64,000 bases of DNA from Adineta ricciae. Lineage: Eukaryota; Rotifera; Eurotatoria; Adinetida; Adinetidae. The notes under the pieces are model-generated. The model did no database searches. It saw nothing but the letters and a program-made list of their open reading frames with translations, and was not told the DNA's origin. Of the stretch, positions 24,796-36,814 are shown in pieces. The DNA lies in assembly GCA_905250025.1 (NCBI GenBank), contig CAJNOJ010000269.1, forward strand, positions 62,001-126,000, written 5' to 3'. Numbering within the stretch: the first letter of the stretch is position 1; every line of letters begins with the position of its first letter. The translations under genes and the position numbers were made by a program.

Positions 24796-26056
24796 ATGAG
24801 TAGACCACACATTCGGATTAAGGAGGAGTCCATAAGACACCTCATTTCTCCCGATGTATTTTGTCCCATGAGTCATCCTCATTCTCACACCCTCAACCTA
24901 TTCGCCGCTTCTTATTACATTATTCAAGATATACATATATTTCTAGCTCCATTGGTCCTATCACCTGCGGCCAACTGGTCGACTTATGCGATTACAGTTG
25001 CAGGATCTGCAGCTTGTACTGCTGGATCCACTCCATCACTTTTATACACAAATCTTGGTATATTCATTACAGACAACGATACTCTCTACGTTGCTGATCA
25101 GCTCAACCATCGAATAGTTGTCATTCAACCTAATTCAACCGTTGCTAGCAATATCATCGGTTCTGGTCCCGGAACGGGGCCTTCTCAATTCTACTCGCCA
25201 ACCGATGTTTTTGTAACCAACGATGCTATTTATGTGCTTGACGCAGTGAACTATCGAGTACAAAAGTGGTGGAAAAATGGAAGTAATGTCACTACCGTTG
25301 TCGGAATTACAGCAACGGCTGGAACATCTGCCAGTAACACAACAATCGGACTCAGTTATCAGATATATGTCGATAGTTCTGGTAATATCTATGTACTTGA
25401 CTTTGCAAATCACAGGGTGATGTTATTTCCACCTAACTCAACTAGTGGAACAGCCGGTACGATGGTTGCAGGAAATGGTGTTGCAGGCACTGGACCGAAT
25501 GCGTTGTATAATCCAAGAGGAATGTTTGTGGATAGTACAGGTGCAATGTACATTGCCGATACGTATAATCATCGAGTTCAGTATTGGATCATCGGTGCAT
25601 GTTATGCAACGACTGTGGCTGGTATTGGAACACTCGGGACTAGTTTAAGTCAACTGTATTATCCAGTGGCAGTGATCGTGGATATGAATGAATATATGTA
25701 CATCACCGATCAGTTTAATAATCGTATTCTTCGATGGTTAGTCGGGACATGTGTGGGTCAGTGTGTTGCATCGTGTGATGGAACTGCGGCTGGATCGGCT
25801 GCAAACAAGTTTTACTATTCTGTTCGTGTGGTATTCGATAGTAATGGCTCATTGTATGTGAGTGATAGTGGAAACAATCGGGTGCAGAAATTCGTGATCA
25901 CTACAAATATCAGTAAGTACCCAATTTTTGAAGAGGCTTATTTCACTATCATTTATTTCAGCACAAACAACATCTGTTGTCTCCCCTACAACTAGTACCA
26001 CTACAGTGGCAACATCTGCTACCGGTTCTGTTGGGTCTCCATGGAGTAAGTGTTAA
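24796..26056 (+). CDS. NHL-repeat protein, copy C (5' end uncertain)
   Basis: The six-NHL exon ends at 25912 and the short Thr-rich exon runs from 25962 to the stop at 26056, as in copy B. The 5' side differs: the signal-peptide exon of A and B is not seen. The reading frame is open back to an ATG at 24796, through a hydrophobic stretch ('YYIIQDIHIFLAPLVLS'). An acceptor at 24946 would also fit phase 1 of the A/B gene, so the open upstream stretch may be intron. From about 25042 to 25912 the nucleotide sequence looks identical to copy A (7134-8004), while both flanks follow copy B. Confidence 0.55.
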
Positions 26057-27382
26057 AATTGTACAATGATAGGATTATTTAAATGTACATTTGTGAGTAC
26101 AATGCAACTAGAATCAGTTTTCTAAGTGAAATAATGTACGAAAAAAAGGAATATGGTACGAATTACGGAGTTTTCTAGAACGCAAAGCACTAAACCTAAG
26201 GTAGAGCGTACCAAAACTTAAAGACAGGCGGTGCGAATAGATATGGTTAGATGTGTAATTGTTCGTCAATAAATCAAATCTCAGCTGTCTTAAGACGTTT
26301 TAAAAAGTGGATTTAATACAAATAATGTTTGTTGTTTCAAGTTATTCAACACTCGATTGTGAAAGGCAGAGATAATACGCTTTCGTATGTATCAATGGTG
26401 AGACGAATTGACTGAGTCGTTTTGTATGAGATAACGATTCGAATCTATTTACTCAAATTATTACAGCTATTGACCACGAAATAATCAATTTTTTGTATAG
26501 AACTTCAGTACTGGAGAACATTTGTTGTTTGTACTACATACGCGTCTGACCTTTGACCCGAATGCAAACGCTTAGACAGTCAAAAAGCAATTTGTTTTCA
26601 TATGACTCTTACTACGGTCGGGTGAATTGACCATTTCATATATCTGGAAATTCTTGACAGCATGATATATTTTATTTTTGATTTGCGGGTACGCCGACCA
26701 GTCGAACGCAATTCTTAAAATACCGTAATTAGAACACTAAGTGTGCTTCGGGTAAAAAAGGCGAATCTCGTCAGATCTAAAAAGAAAATAATCATCATCC
26801 ACTAACCTAATAAAATTGTTATGCACATTCAACGAACAAAGCTCCTGTCGGTCGTGTTGATCAGGAAAATTATTTTAAAAAACTGGTGACTCGGTTGCCT
26901 GTAAAAATGACGCTCGTATAATATATTCAGATACACCTTTCACCGACTATCGAACTCGAATACGACTGCAGAATAAAAGCATTGATGGCAAACTCTTCGT
27001 TTGTTTTTAGAGTCGTATATCGGCTTAAACGCATAACCTCGGAGGGTGTAATATCGAAGTCATCAGATCGAAACTCCTTAGTTGCCATTTTATAGAGCAT
27101 AGTGAATAGTATGAAGAAACCTAGATCGTTTTCTTTATCTTCGTAGTAAACCTTATCTAATTCTTTTCTTAAGATTATAGAGGTCATTAATATCTACTAA
27201 CAAATTCAACTGATAGATTGTTAATGAATTCAGTCGATTTATTCAAACAGTTGGATATTTTACATGTTGATCAAGACAATTTGAGACTGTCTTAGTAGAT
27301 ACATATTTTGTCACAAGATTAAGTTCTTTATTCATTATCACGCTATCATAGGAAAGCAAACCCAAAACTACTCTATTTATAT
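26057..27382. other. intergenic stretch between NHL copies C and D
   Basis: A close repeat of the DNA after copy B (21829-23800), without the TTAA insertion. No gene supported. Confidence 0.5.
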
Positions 27383-27899
27383 CATCATCGCGTTACGAAA
27401 AGTCAATACGGTTTATTTTTCACTAACAAAGTTCAACGTTTTTCTTCTCAAAATACATATCCAAATCTAACTTTTTACGAGCTTTCAAACAGATATATTT
27501 TGGTTTCCGAAAGATCACACTGTGTGAAATTTCTTCGTAACGCGATGACGTTTTTTTTATGAGTGCCAAAATTTCGAAAAAAATCCATGTTTGTATTTTT
27601 CAATGTAATCCTATGGATTCGATGCAGATTTTCATTCTGATTCTTAATATGTACTTGATTTGATGTTTCAAGTCCATTTTTATGGAGAAAATTGAGAAAT
27701 ATCAGTTGCCAGATCCCTATAAGTTTTCCATATAATTGGTCGCCGATAATTTTGAAATTGAAATTATTAATAATATTAAATTTAATGCTAATTCTGGACG
27801 ATTATGAAACAAACTACACTACACTAATTTTATGTGGCCACAAATGTTCTTGAAATAGGTATCAAAAACTCTAGTCCGAGAACAGCATCATCGCGTTAC
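27383..27899. mobile_element. 489-bp insertion with 14-bp direct repeats
   Basis: The segment 27397-27885 is absent from the matching place after copy B (about 23797-23812). It is flanked by CATCATCGCGTTAC on both sides (27383-27396 and 27886-27899), with a single near-match in the empty site. An inverted copy of the same word lies inside at about 27535-27549 (GTAACGCGATGACG). There is no poly-A tail, and I see no long terminal inverted repeat at the outer ends. The class is unknown; the internal inverted copy could mark one end of a nested smaller element. Confidence 0.5.
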
Positions 27900-28539
27900 A
27901 TTAGTAAAATACGACTTTTCTGCAGAATATGTTACCGTTTAATCATATCATAGGCACGTCAATGGGATCCTTATGGTGTTAGCTTAAGTATGTCTAATAA
28001 ATGTTCCCCGTGATGTAGTATAGATTCACAGAAAAATACTGATCTTGTGAGTAGCTGCCTAATTCGACTTATAATATAAGTGACCAATTCCTAGCACCTT
28101 GAGGAATAGAAATAGATTTAGTTTTACTTATACATATACATACCCACACTCTCCAAGCCGATATATCTCCTCCGCATATGTATACACGAAAAAACTTGTT
28201 TTTACAATCATACGCAAGTGATAGTAGTGAAAGATCTCGCTGATCGAATTTCGAAATAAATTTTTCCTCAAATGTGACAAAGTGTGGACTAACATATACT
28301 ATGCACATAAACGATTTTGAAAACTAATGTGGAGGGTAGTGCGATGTTCAACTGTATCCAGCAACGTTTCAAACGAATACACACTGTATATGACTAGGCC
28401 ACACATTCGGATTAAGGAGGAGCCCATAAAATACCTCATTTCTCCCGGTGTATTTTGCCCCATTAACCATCCCCATCATTGTACGTTCAACCTTTCTGCC
28501 GCTTCTTATTACATTATTCAAGATGTACATATATTTCTA

Positions 28540-28782
28540 GCTCCATTGCTTCTATCACCTGCGGCTAACTGGTCGACTTATGCGATTACAGTTGCAGGAT
28601 CTGCAGCTTGTACTGCTGGATCGACTTCCTCACTATTATACACAAATCTTGGTATATTCATTACAGACAACGATACTCTCTACGTTGCTGATCAGCTCAA
28701 CCATCGAATAGTTGTCATTCAACCTAATTCAACCGTTGCTAGCAATATCATCGGTTCTGGTCCCGGAACGGGGCCTTCTCAA
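28540..28782 (+). pseudogene. NHL-repeat gene, copy D, cut by n
   Basis: Contains only the start of the NHL exon (from the acceptor near 28540 to 'GPGTGPSQ'), then a single n at 28783, after which the sequence is REJ-region exon. The upstream open stretch (from 28327) resembles that of copy C. Its NHL nucleotides match copy A in the diagnostic stretch (CTGGATCGACTTCCTC) where B and C differ. Whether D is the true 5' part of the following polycystin gene or an artificial join cannot be read from this sequence. It is marked as a fragment, not as a demonstrated pseudogene. Confidence 0.45.
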
Positions 28783-28783
28783 N

Positions 28784-31700
28784 TAAAAATGGCTAAACTC
28801 CCTCATATGAAGTCATCTTCGTCCATCTATGTAAGAATAGTTGCATCAGATATCAGAGTAAATCTTCTTCAATTGGGAACATCAGCTATAACACATGGTA
28901 CTCAGCAAGATCTTATTCTCAATCCCGGAGTTTATTCTGTTGATCCTAATGAAGATTCGTTTGATGCCAGTGTAAGTCTCAATCATTTGCTTTTGAAATG
29001 ATCAGATTTGTTCTTATGATGATAATGTCATAATCATTTGTATCGTTTTTCGTCAGAAATGGAAATATTCATATTATTGTCGAGTATATGATTTGTATAA
29101 TTTTCCAAACATTGGAGGTGTTTTACTGACAATTGAAAATTCTCAAAATGATCTCAATAATCCTTCATGTTTAATCAATCGAACAGGTGAATATTTCCTT
29201 ATTAACATATATACATTTATTTAAATTTGTCAATACAAAGGCATTGGCAGTGAATTGAGATTTGAAAATTCAACCGTTTCACCGAATTCATCGTTAACGA
29301 TTCTTTCCGGTTCACTTCAACAAAATCAAACATATCAATTTATGGTTATACTTGAAAATAAAATTAATTCTTCAATTCAAGTGAAAGGATATCTACTTGT
29401 ACGAATTGTTGATTTTACTCCACCATTGATTGTTCTTGGGTAAATCGTTTTTTAATGAAATATTTCAAAAATTCTTTCATTTAGTTGTGTTATTTCGTCA
29501 TTATGTTCTCCAAATGGTGAATTTCAACTTGTTAATCCAACGACTCAACTTAGTTTATTTACTCTTTGTATCGGAACTTGTACAAATATTGAAAATATCT
29601 ATTGGAATATTTATCAAAGTTCATCTGTCAATTCAACACAATGGACATTATTTAATCAAATTCATTCTTATGAAAATATTTGGTTCTTCGGTAAATATCT
29701 TCATTCTCTAAAATACAATTTTAGTGCGAAGAGAAGACGATGATAATTTGAGAAAGAATAATATCTCTTTACTAAAATTTTCTTGTGTTAGGAATAAATA
29801 CAAGTAAAATAACAATAACAAATGATTTGTTTATAAACAATTCACAAATAAATCTTTGGAAATTTGAAGTTGTTTATACATTTCTTTCGACAACAAGTAC
29901 AAGTTCATTGAATTTTATTCGAAATCAATCTCCTTATAATGGTTCATGTTCAATTTTCCCTTTAAATGGAACAATAACAACAGTTTTTACAATTTCTTGC
30001 TCAAATTGGATCGATGTCAATGGAATCAAAGATTATTCATTATATAGTAATAATAAATCTCTTTTCTTTTTCATCAATGGAATTGAATTGTGACTAATTT
30101 TAGTATGGACAAATGATATATCTAAACAAATTCTGATCGCATTTTCATCAATATCATCTTTTCAAGTTCGATTTCCTGCTGGAATCAATGAAACATCATT
30201 TATTAATGTTATTGTTCATATTCGAAATCTCGAGAATTGTATAACACAAGTGAATTTAACATCTGTTTATGTTCGAATTGATTCTGAATCAATCGATGAT
30301 TTAATCAATGATTTACAAAATTCATCAAATTTGATAACGAATAATTCAATTATTCAATTACTTTCAAGTCAAAATACAAATGTTGTTGGACAAATTCTCA
30401 TATCGATTTCTCAANNNNNNNNNNNNNNNNNNNNNNNNNNNNNNNNNNNNNNNNNNNNNNNNNNNNNNNNNNNNNNNNNNNNNNNNNNNNNNNNNNNNNN
30501 NNNNNNNNNTTTTTCAAAAAGAAATCTTTTTTTTTTTTCATTTATTGAAAGATTCTATGTATGGCGGTTTTCTTCGCATGTTTTTGTTCTAATTCATCAA
30601 GTGATAAAGAAGCAAATGAATTTATCGATGAAAATCAAATTGATCTCGAAGATGATGAAGATCATCTTCATTCACCAAAGGTTCTTTTTTTCCTTTTTCT
30701 CCAAGACAAACTTTAATAAATTGTTTTGTATTCATTTCAGGATTATTCATTAGTTGATTGTCAATCGTTGAAACGTGTAAATCGTTTGACTGAAAGTGAA
30801 CTTATTTATGCTCGTGATAATCGATTAAAAGAACTTGAAATGTGGTCAATTCTTCGACAATTCTCTCGTCATATTGTTTTCGCAATTTTGATCTTTTTAG
30901 TTACTTATTCTAATCATCAACAAAATAGTTTCTTTCAAGTTAATCATTTACGAAAATATCTTCTTCATCCTGGAGAAGTTGATCACGATTTTACACAAGT
31001 TTGTCATGTTTCGAATATTTTCATCATTTCTTTCTACTTTTTCAAAATAGATTTCAACGATTAATCATTTTTGGGATTGGTTAACGAATACTTTTGTCAT
31101 TGATAGTCGTGTTCAATCATGGTACAATGGTGATAAACCACTTTATTTGAATGGTTTTCTCAATGATAAAACGAATCGATTAATTGGTCTAATCACAATC
31201 AGACAATTACGTGTTCAATCCACATTATGCGATAATCAACGAATTGTTTCCTTATGTGAAAATGATTATAACTATTTCAATGAAGAAAAACGAAGTTTTT
31301 CACCTGGATGGACTAATGAAACAAATGGAGAAATATTTCTTTCATCAATAATTAATGCATTTCATTATTCAACAAGTGATCAATTAGATGGTTCGATATT
31401 TTCAGGTGAATATGCAACATATGGAGGTGGAGGATATGTTTATCAATTTCGTGGAAGTTTAGCAGAGATACAAACAAATTTATCTTTACTTCATCAATTA
31501 CAATGGATTAATCAACATACACGAGCTGTTTTTATTCAATTTACTTTATATAATCCAAATGTTCAATTATTAATTTCAGTTATTTTACTTGTTGAATTCT
31601 TATCAACAAGTGGAGCTTTTCCAAGTGTTGATTTTCAACCAATTAATTTCTATGGTAAGTTATTTAACATACATTACACATTAATATATCGTTTTATTTT

Positions 31701-32755
31701 GCATCTGAAATGAAAGAATTGTTGTTTCTTTTAGCATTACGATCAAATTTACAATTAGTTTGTGTGATACTTTACACATTATTTCTGATTTATTTAATGA
31801 TAATCGAAATTCAATTAATAGTGCGATTGAAATCGAAATATTTGAAGAAATTTTGGTCATGGATTCAATTGAGTATTATCGGTTGTTCATGGACAAGTGT
31901 TGTAATTTATGTTTGTCGTTCTCGAGAAGTCAGTCGTTTAAGTAAATTCTTTTCCGAGACAAATGGTTTCGTTTATATAAATTTACAATTTGCAGCTCAT
32001 TTAAATGAGATTTTAACAATTCTCTTTGGTTATTGTTGTTTTTGTTCGATAATTAAATTTCTTGATTTACTTCGTGTGAATCAATACGTTGGTTTGTTTG
32101 TGGAAACGATTAAATCTTGTCGAAAAGATCTTTTGTCATTTTTATCGATGTTTTCAATCATTTACATGGCATTTCTTTCATTATTTTATTTATTATTTAT
32201 TTCAAAGATTTCTTCATGTTCAAGTTTAATTTCAACTGCAGAAATGTTATTTGAAATGACAACACTTTTATATGATTTAACTGAAATTACACAAGATGGC
32301 AGTTCTCTCATTCAATTTTGCTTTACTTTATTTATATTCATTGTCGTTTTCGTTTGTTTAAGTATGTTTCTTTCGATAATTATTCAAAGTTTTCAAAATT
32401 GTCAACAAAATCAACATTCGACTGATGAAACTATTTTCTCGTTTATGATCAAGAGATTCTTTCGTTATATCGGTAATTAATTTCATTTCAATGAAAAAAC
32501 GATTTCACCTATTGAATGTTTGTAGGTTTGAATAAGCCAAGTCAATCAGAAATTCAACAAGATAAAGATCGACGAATGCGTTCATTGTACATTAGTCATA
32601 TTGATACACTTCGATATAAAGTAGATCAACTAGTCTCTGCAATTAACAAAGTATGTTCAGATTTGACCGTGAATTATTTCAAATTAAGAATTCTTTCTTA
32701 GGTTTATATGGATCAAAAGTGTGAATTATCAAAATTGGATAAAGCAGGAGTGTAA
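28784..32755 (+). CDS. REJ-PLAT-polycystin gene, second copy (5' and middle missing)
   Basis: 28784-30414 repeats the REJ exons of copy A (from about 9384). After 95 N the sequence resumes at the point where copy A ends and continues to the C-terminus. The exons after the gap encode an acidic linker ('DENQIDLEDDEDH'), a TM near 'HIVFAILIFLVTYSNH', a large extracellular TOP/polycystin domain (31046-31655; 'GYVYQFRGSLAEIQTNLSLL', 'FTLYNPNVQL') and five more helices (31735-32480). These include 'FCFTLFIFIVVFVCLSMFL', the pore-side last helix of the family. Two short exons finish the cytoplasmic tail, with the stop at 32755. No lesion is visible in what is present. Together with copy A it gives the whole protein order. 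Confidence 0.75.
30415..30509. other. assembly gap (95 N)
   Basis: Compared with copy A, about 3.4 kb (from about 10990 to 14456, covering the rest of REJ, GAIN/GPS, PLAT and the first helices) is missing here. The N run is therefore far shorter than the missing DNA. Confidence 0.9.
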
Positions 32756-33185
32756 AGAAAATTTATGGAAATCACAATGACATTCGAACGCTTTTTAGAA
32801 ACATTCATTTTGTCTCTACTCACAAATAAATTGATCTCTTGAATATCAATTTATCATTTACATGATTTGCCAAGATGAACAGATGAAAAACACTGAACGT
32901 CGGATTGTAGAAAAATCGCTGTACCGATAATCAAATGTAATGAAAATCAAGATTCGATATACATTTTTGTCGGTCTCAATATTTTAATGAAAATTTCATT
33001 TTGCATTAGAGAGAATTTCTATGTGATACACTCGGCAATGTTTGTTTTTGATCATCTTTGACACTTGTCCGACTGTTTTATACGCAGTCGTTCGTAACAA
33101 CAATAAAGAAAACAATCGGGGATATTCTTTTATTTTATTAACGGATAATTTGAAGAAGATTACATAATTGAAAAGATATTTGGAA
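32756..33185. other. intergenic, convergent 3' ends
   Basis: Lies between the polycystin stop (+) and the GPCR3 stop (-). AT-rich, with no gene seen. It serves as shared 3' flank. Confidence 0.5.
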
Positions 33186-34211
33186 TTAATTTGGTCGAAT
33201 TATTTTCATTGCTGTTGAAATACCAAGGTGATTAGTCGTATTGGGCTCGGGAATTATTTGACCATTCTTCAAATAATTGAAAGTAGTTTTTAAAAGATAA
33301 ACAAATCTCATTCGATAGATTTTCGAGACACAAATGTTGATATAAAATGTTGAACATGAATTTATATAAATGAAAAATCCCCAAGTGAGATAAGTAACAA
33401 AACCTTCAATTGCAATTCTCGATGAACTTTTCGGTGGTTGACCTTTGGAAACTGTTGTTAAATACATATAAAGTGTATTTGTTGGATGAAGAACATTCGA
33501 AATGAAATAAATCCAAACAGTGAATATTAACATCAATATAATTTGTCGATCATAATTTTTCATATGAATATGATTTGTAACGTTCATTGCTGGAACAATA
33601 CGATGATTGATTTGTCGAATATTTGAAAATGCTAATAAAGAGAAAATGATCATCAAAATCAGAGGCGTCGATGAACATAGAAATGAATATATTGCATAAA
33701 CTAAACTATACACTCCCGATGTTCCACATTTAACATAAGGAATTTGAACATTCATAAATATTAACATATGAATTGGAATAATTAACCAACAAATCGGTAC
33801 GATTAAAAGCATTTTTAAAGCGAACTTTGTATTACTTAATCGCCGTAGATAAGGTTTAACTGAAGAAAAGAAATATTGATCAAGACAAGCTAAAGTAACA
33901 TAAGTACGGGAAATCATTAATAATGAATGTAAACCATATAATTTCAATTTACATGCCCATGTTAAATATAAAGATGGATCAGTTATATACGATGATGAGA
34001 TACTTGGAATGATTCCAAAGATAATTATGAATAGATTTGTAAATGATGTACCGAGAAAATATATCGAACAACTATTTGAACGAAATTTTTTTGCAAGAAA
34101 TATGAATATATTGAAAATATTGCCAAATATTCCAAAAAATAAACAAATTGGTAACAAATATCGGGAAAAAATCATTTGAATTATATTGAGGACATCTTCT
34201 ATTGAAGACAT
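33186..34211 (-). CDS. Rhodopsin-class GPCR3, intact copy
   Basis: A single exon of 341 residues. Seven hydrophobic helices are visible: TM1 'LLPICLFFGIFGNIFNIFIFL' with the GN of the family, TM3 ending 'TLACLDQYFFSS' (DQY in place of DRY), TM5 'TPLILMIIFSLLAF', TM6 'QIILMLIFTVWIYFISN' and TM7 'GFFIYINSCSTFYINICVS'. Conserved cysteines precede TM3 ('WACKLKLYG') and sit in loop 2 ('YVKCGTSGVY'), as for the usual disulfide. Unlike GPCR1 it has no introns. Ligand unknown; probably a neuropeptide-like receptor. A 3'-truncated copy follows at 42286. Confidence 0.8.
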   Translation of the reverse strand: MSSIEDVLNIIQMIFSRYLLPICLFFGIFGNIFNIFIFLAKKFRSNSCSIYFLGTSFTNLFIIIFGIIPSISSSYITDPSLYLTWACKLKLYGLHSLLMISRTYVTLACLDQYFFSSVKPYLRRLSNTKFALKMLLIVPICWLIIPIHMLIFMNVQIPYVKCGTSGVYSLVYAIYSFLCSSTPLILMIIFSLLAFSNIRQINHRIVPAMNVTNHIHMKNYDRQIILMLIFTVWIYFISNVLHPTNTLYMYLTTVSKGQPPKSSSRIAIEGFVTYLTWGFFIYINSCSTFYINICVSKIYRMRFVYLLKTTFNYLKNGQIIPEPNTTNHLGISTAMKIIRPN

Positions 34212-34653
34212 TTCGACAAGTTCTGCTTTGGATGACGCGTGGAAAATTATTTTGATCTTCTTGTCTGTTTCAGACTGGTAGAGATTTCATTTGTCTACGA
34301 CAGAAGTAACTTCTGGTGAAGATTTATCAATTTGCGAACTTTGAGAAGAGAAAATTAGATCAACGTCATTTGTAACCTTTGCAAAAAAAAGTACAAAATG
34401 AGAACTTTGACTTATTTTTCGACTTGAACAACGGTCAAATCAACTCAAAAGGAAATGTGTTCAACTTTAACACCTCATTTTCCTTCCACTTCGATGTAAT
34501 CAAGTATTTTTACATTTGAACAACTAGAAAAGATCATCATTCTTGTTTTCGAACAAACAAAAATCTTTTTTCAGTCGATAGACTTTCACTTATTCGACGT
34601 CACATCCGTTTTCAAAAAAAAAGAACAAAACACCAAGAAATATGAAGTGGTTC

Positions 34654-35180
34654 TTAGTAATCTTCTCCAGTAGTTTCTTCTTCATCTGGTGCTGTCGTCG
34701 TTGTCGTGGTCGTTGTAGTTATGGTTGCTTTTGTAAAAGCAGGACATGGCTGATTTGGATCATTTTCATCGACAAAACGAACATTACAAAAGTCTGAAGC
34801 TCGTTTACATCCTTTTACAGACATTGTACCAGCCATAGCTCCATATCTCCAATGACGATTTCATAAGAAAATTTCGAAATCCGATAAGAAAATACTCACC
34901 CACAACAATTTAATCCTGTGTCAGTACACGTACATGTCACACATTCAGGTGAAGCCAGTTTAAATGTACTATTACTTGCAAAAGATAAACCTTTGTAAAT
35001 ACACGAAACTTCAGTTGTACCAAGTGCTGAAAAAGATATGTTTTCATCATTATCTCGTGAAGAAATGTCAATTCTTTACATACAATTCGTATTCACTGTT
35101 GGACGAACTCGAAAACATGCTTCATCACTGAAACCAATAATTGAGACGAGAATAATGCTGGTCAATGTAATTGAATTCAT
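34654..35180 (-). CDS. Secreted beta-microseminoprotein-like protein with Thr-rich acidic tail, copy 1
   Basis: Three exons on the minus strand: 35180-35084, 35026-34900 and 34846-34654. Phases agree; 138 residues. A signal peptide ('TSIILVSIIGFSDEAC') is followed by a small Cys-rich domain with the microseminoprotein pattern: 'CIYKGLSF', 'ECVTCTCTDTGLNCCG', 'GCKRASDFC' and 'DPNQPC'. The CxxCxC...CC spacing and the late Pro-Cys match the MSMB/PSP94 family. The tail is a run of Thr followed by Asp/Glu ('DEEETTGEDY'). Probably extracellular and disulfide-bonded. Role unknown; the family is not enzymatic. Confidence 0.7.
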
Positions 35181-35543
35181 TTCAATCGTCAAAAGTCGTT
35201 TATTGTCAATATTATTGCAAAAATATGAATTTATAGGAAGAGAGATATTTAATGATATTTGCAGCTGGTCTTGTCTTTTGATGGCAAAATCGATGTAACA
35301 GTTGGTTTATTATCATCATCAATTGGAAGTCCATCTGACCCGAGTAGGCAACGACGAAATACAAATTACTATGACGATTTCTTTTTTTCATATACGTCGA
35401 CAAAGCAGCGCACAGCTGTTGAGAAGAGACCGAAAAAATTGATGCGAATTGTTTTCTTTTTGATTAGTTTTATGGTAAATTTTCACCTTGAAACGACGTC
35501 AGTTCATTTTTTTCACCTCGAATCAACATCGTCTGTCCGTTGT

Positions 35544-35555
35544 TATATATAAATA
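35544..35555 (+). promoter_or_regulatory. TATA box of the small Gly/Tyr-tail protein
   Basis: TATATATAAATA lies about 50-60 bases before the ATG at 35603. The same box is kept in the second copy (about 43965-43974, TATATAAATA), while DNA further upstream has more indels. Confidence 0.6.
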
Positions 35556-35602
35556 GTCAATTTCTCGTTGTACAATCAATCAAACCAACATTTACACATC
35601 AA

Positions 35603-35809
35603 ATGTTCGACTCGATGATCAACAATTCGCAAAGATATCAACAATATCAAGGAGATCACCTTGGAAATCTTGGAGTCAATTCAAGTTATGAACCAACAAT
35701 AACTGTAGTCGTTCCGTGGACACCAGAATTTGGTCAAGCTTATCAACAGTTTGTTAATAGTGGAATGGGAACGATGAATAATTATGGAGGATATGGAATA
35801 GGAATTTAA
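35603..35809 (+). CDS. Small conserved protein with PWTPEFGQAYQQF core and Gly-rich end, copy 1
   Basis: A 68-residue intronless frame. It is polar, with an Asn/Gln-rich start ('MINNSQRYQQYQGDH'), a core 'PTITVVVPWTPEFGQAYQQF' and a tail 'MNNYGGYGIGI'. There is no signal peptide or membrane segment. The gene has its own TATA box (35544) and an AATAAA at 35903-35908. The second copy at 44023 keeps the frame with about eight substitutions and no indel, in a neighbourhood full of indels, so it is likely a real gene. Family not recognised. Confidence 0.65.
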   Translation: MFDSMINNSQRYQQYQGDHLGNLGVNSSYEPTITVVVPWTPEFGQAYQQFVNSGMGTMNNYGGYGIGI

Positions 35810-36814
35810 AACATCAATGTAACAACAAACTTGAGAGTCTTGCGATAAGGAGAAAAGGATATTTATACTTTATTTTCATTCCCATCGAAAATCTTTTTTA
35901 TCAATAAAAACTTGCGGAAACTTCGTATTTTATTCAAGAGCTATTTTGTGTATTATAGAGAAATGATATCTCTTTGGGAAAAGAAAATATGAATTTTCTA
36001 TACACTTTTTTTGAGAGTGTAAAACCGCAACCGTAGTGTGTCAATTAAATTAGTCGTACGCGATTTACGTGGAAAAAAATGAAACACAATATTAAAAAAT
36101 AGTTGTGTTTTCATTGATTGGTATTATTCGTTGGTTATTCTTTGACTAATTAAGAAAACCCAAGGTCGTTTGAAGAATTTCTTTGATGACAAAGGTAGTT
36201 GACAATTTTCAAAATGTAATGTAAACTCAATAGGAGATAAGGAAACTGGTCCGTGTGTGAGTGCAGTAATGATGATACATATCCAACTGATTGATTGTTT
36301 AGCAATAGACCACGATAAAGTCTTTTCATTTTCGTCAAACATTGAAACATTACATGAGAATTTTCCTTTGTAAATCTGCAACTTCATCACTCCAATCGCT
36401 TTTCATTGACGAAACTGTGTGCATAATATTACCTTTCTTCCTGTGTTTCTGATGTCTATCAAATAACATACGATATTTTAGCATCCGATTCGAGTTTTCT
36501 TTTCAGGATTTATCCATTCTGCTCTATCGATTCTAATGAAAAAAGTTTTCAATATGACCTTCATCTTTCTGAAATATAGTAATTCAAATTTGATCTCATA
36601 AGTAACGAAACAACCGCACTAAGAAAAGTATAACAGTCACGGTAAACTAATCTCATTCTGAGGAAAACACAATCGATACCACGTTCATCTCAAAATAAAC
36701 ATCCGCAACGAGAGACTTTCTTCCAACAATGATACTTTCTCTTATAATACAAAATTCTGAAACATCCAATCAAATCCGTACGTTGAAAAGATCAATAAAA
36801 AGAAAATTTTCCTC
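35810..36814. other. non-coding flank
   Basis: Contains the AATAAA of the preceding gene. A minus-strand open stretch (36124-36390) is interrupted by an insertion of about 280 bases and a stop in the second copy (about 44790-45200), so I do not call it. AT-rich otherwise. Confidence 0.45.

Noticed and set aside
28784..29001. Apparent in-frame fusion of NHL copy D to the REJ exon across the single n
   Set aside because: The n marks a contig join, and the stalk exon and introns seen in copy A are missing, so the continuous reading is chance.
36124..36390. 88-codon minus-strand frame
   Set aside because: Interrupted in copy 2 by a stop and an insertion of about 280 bases.
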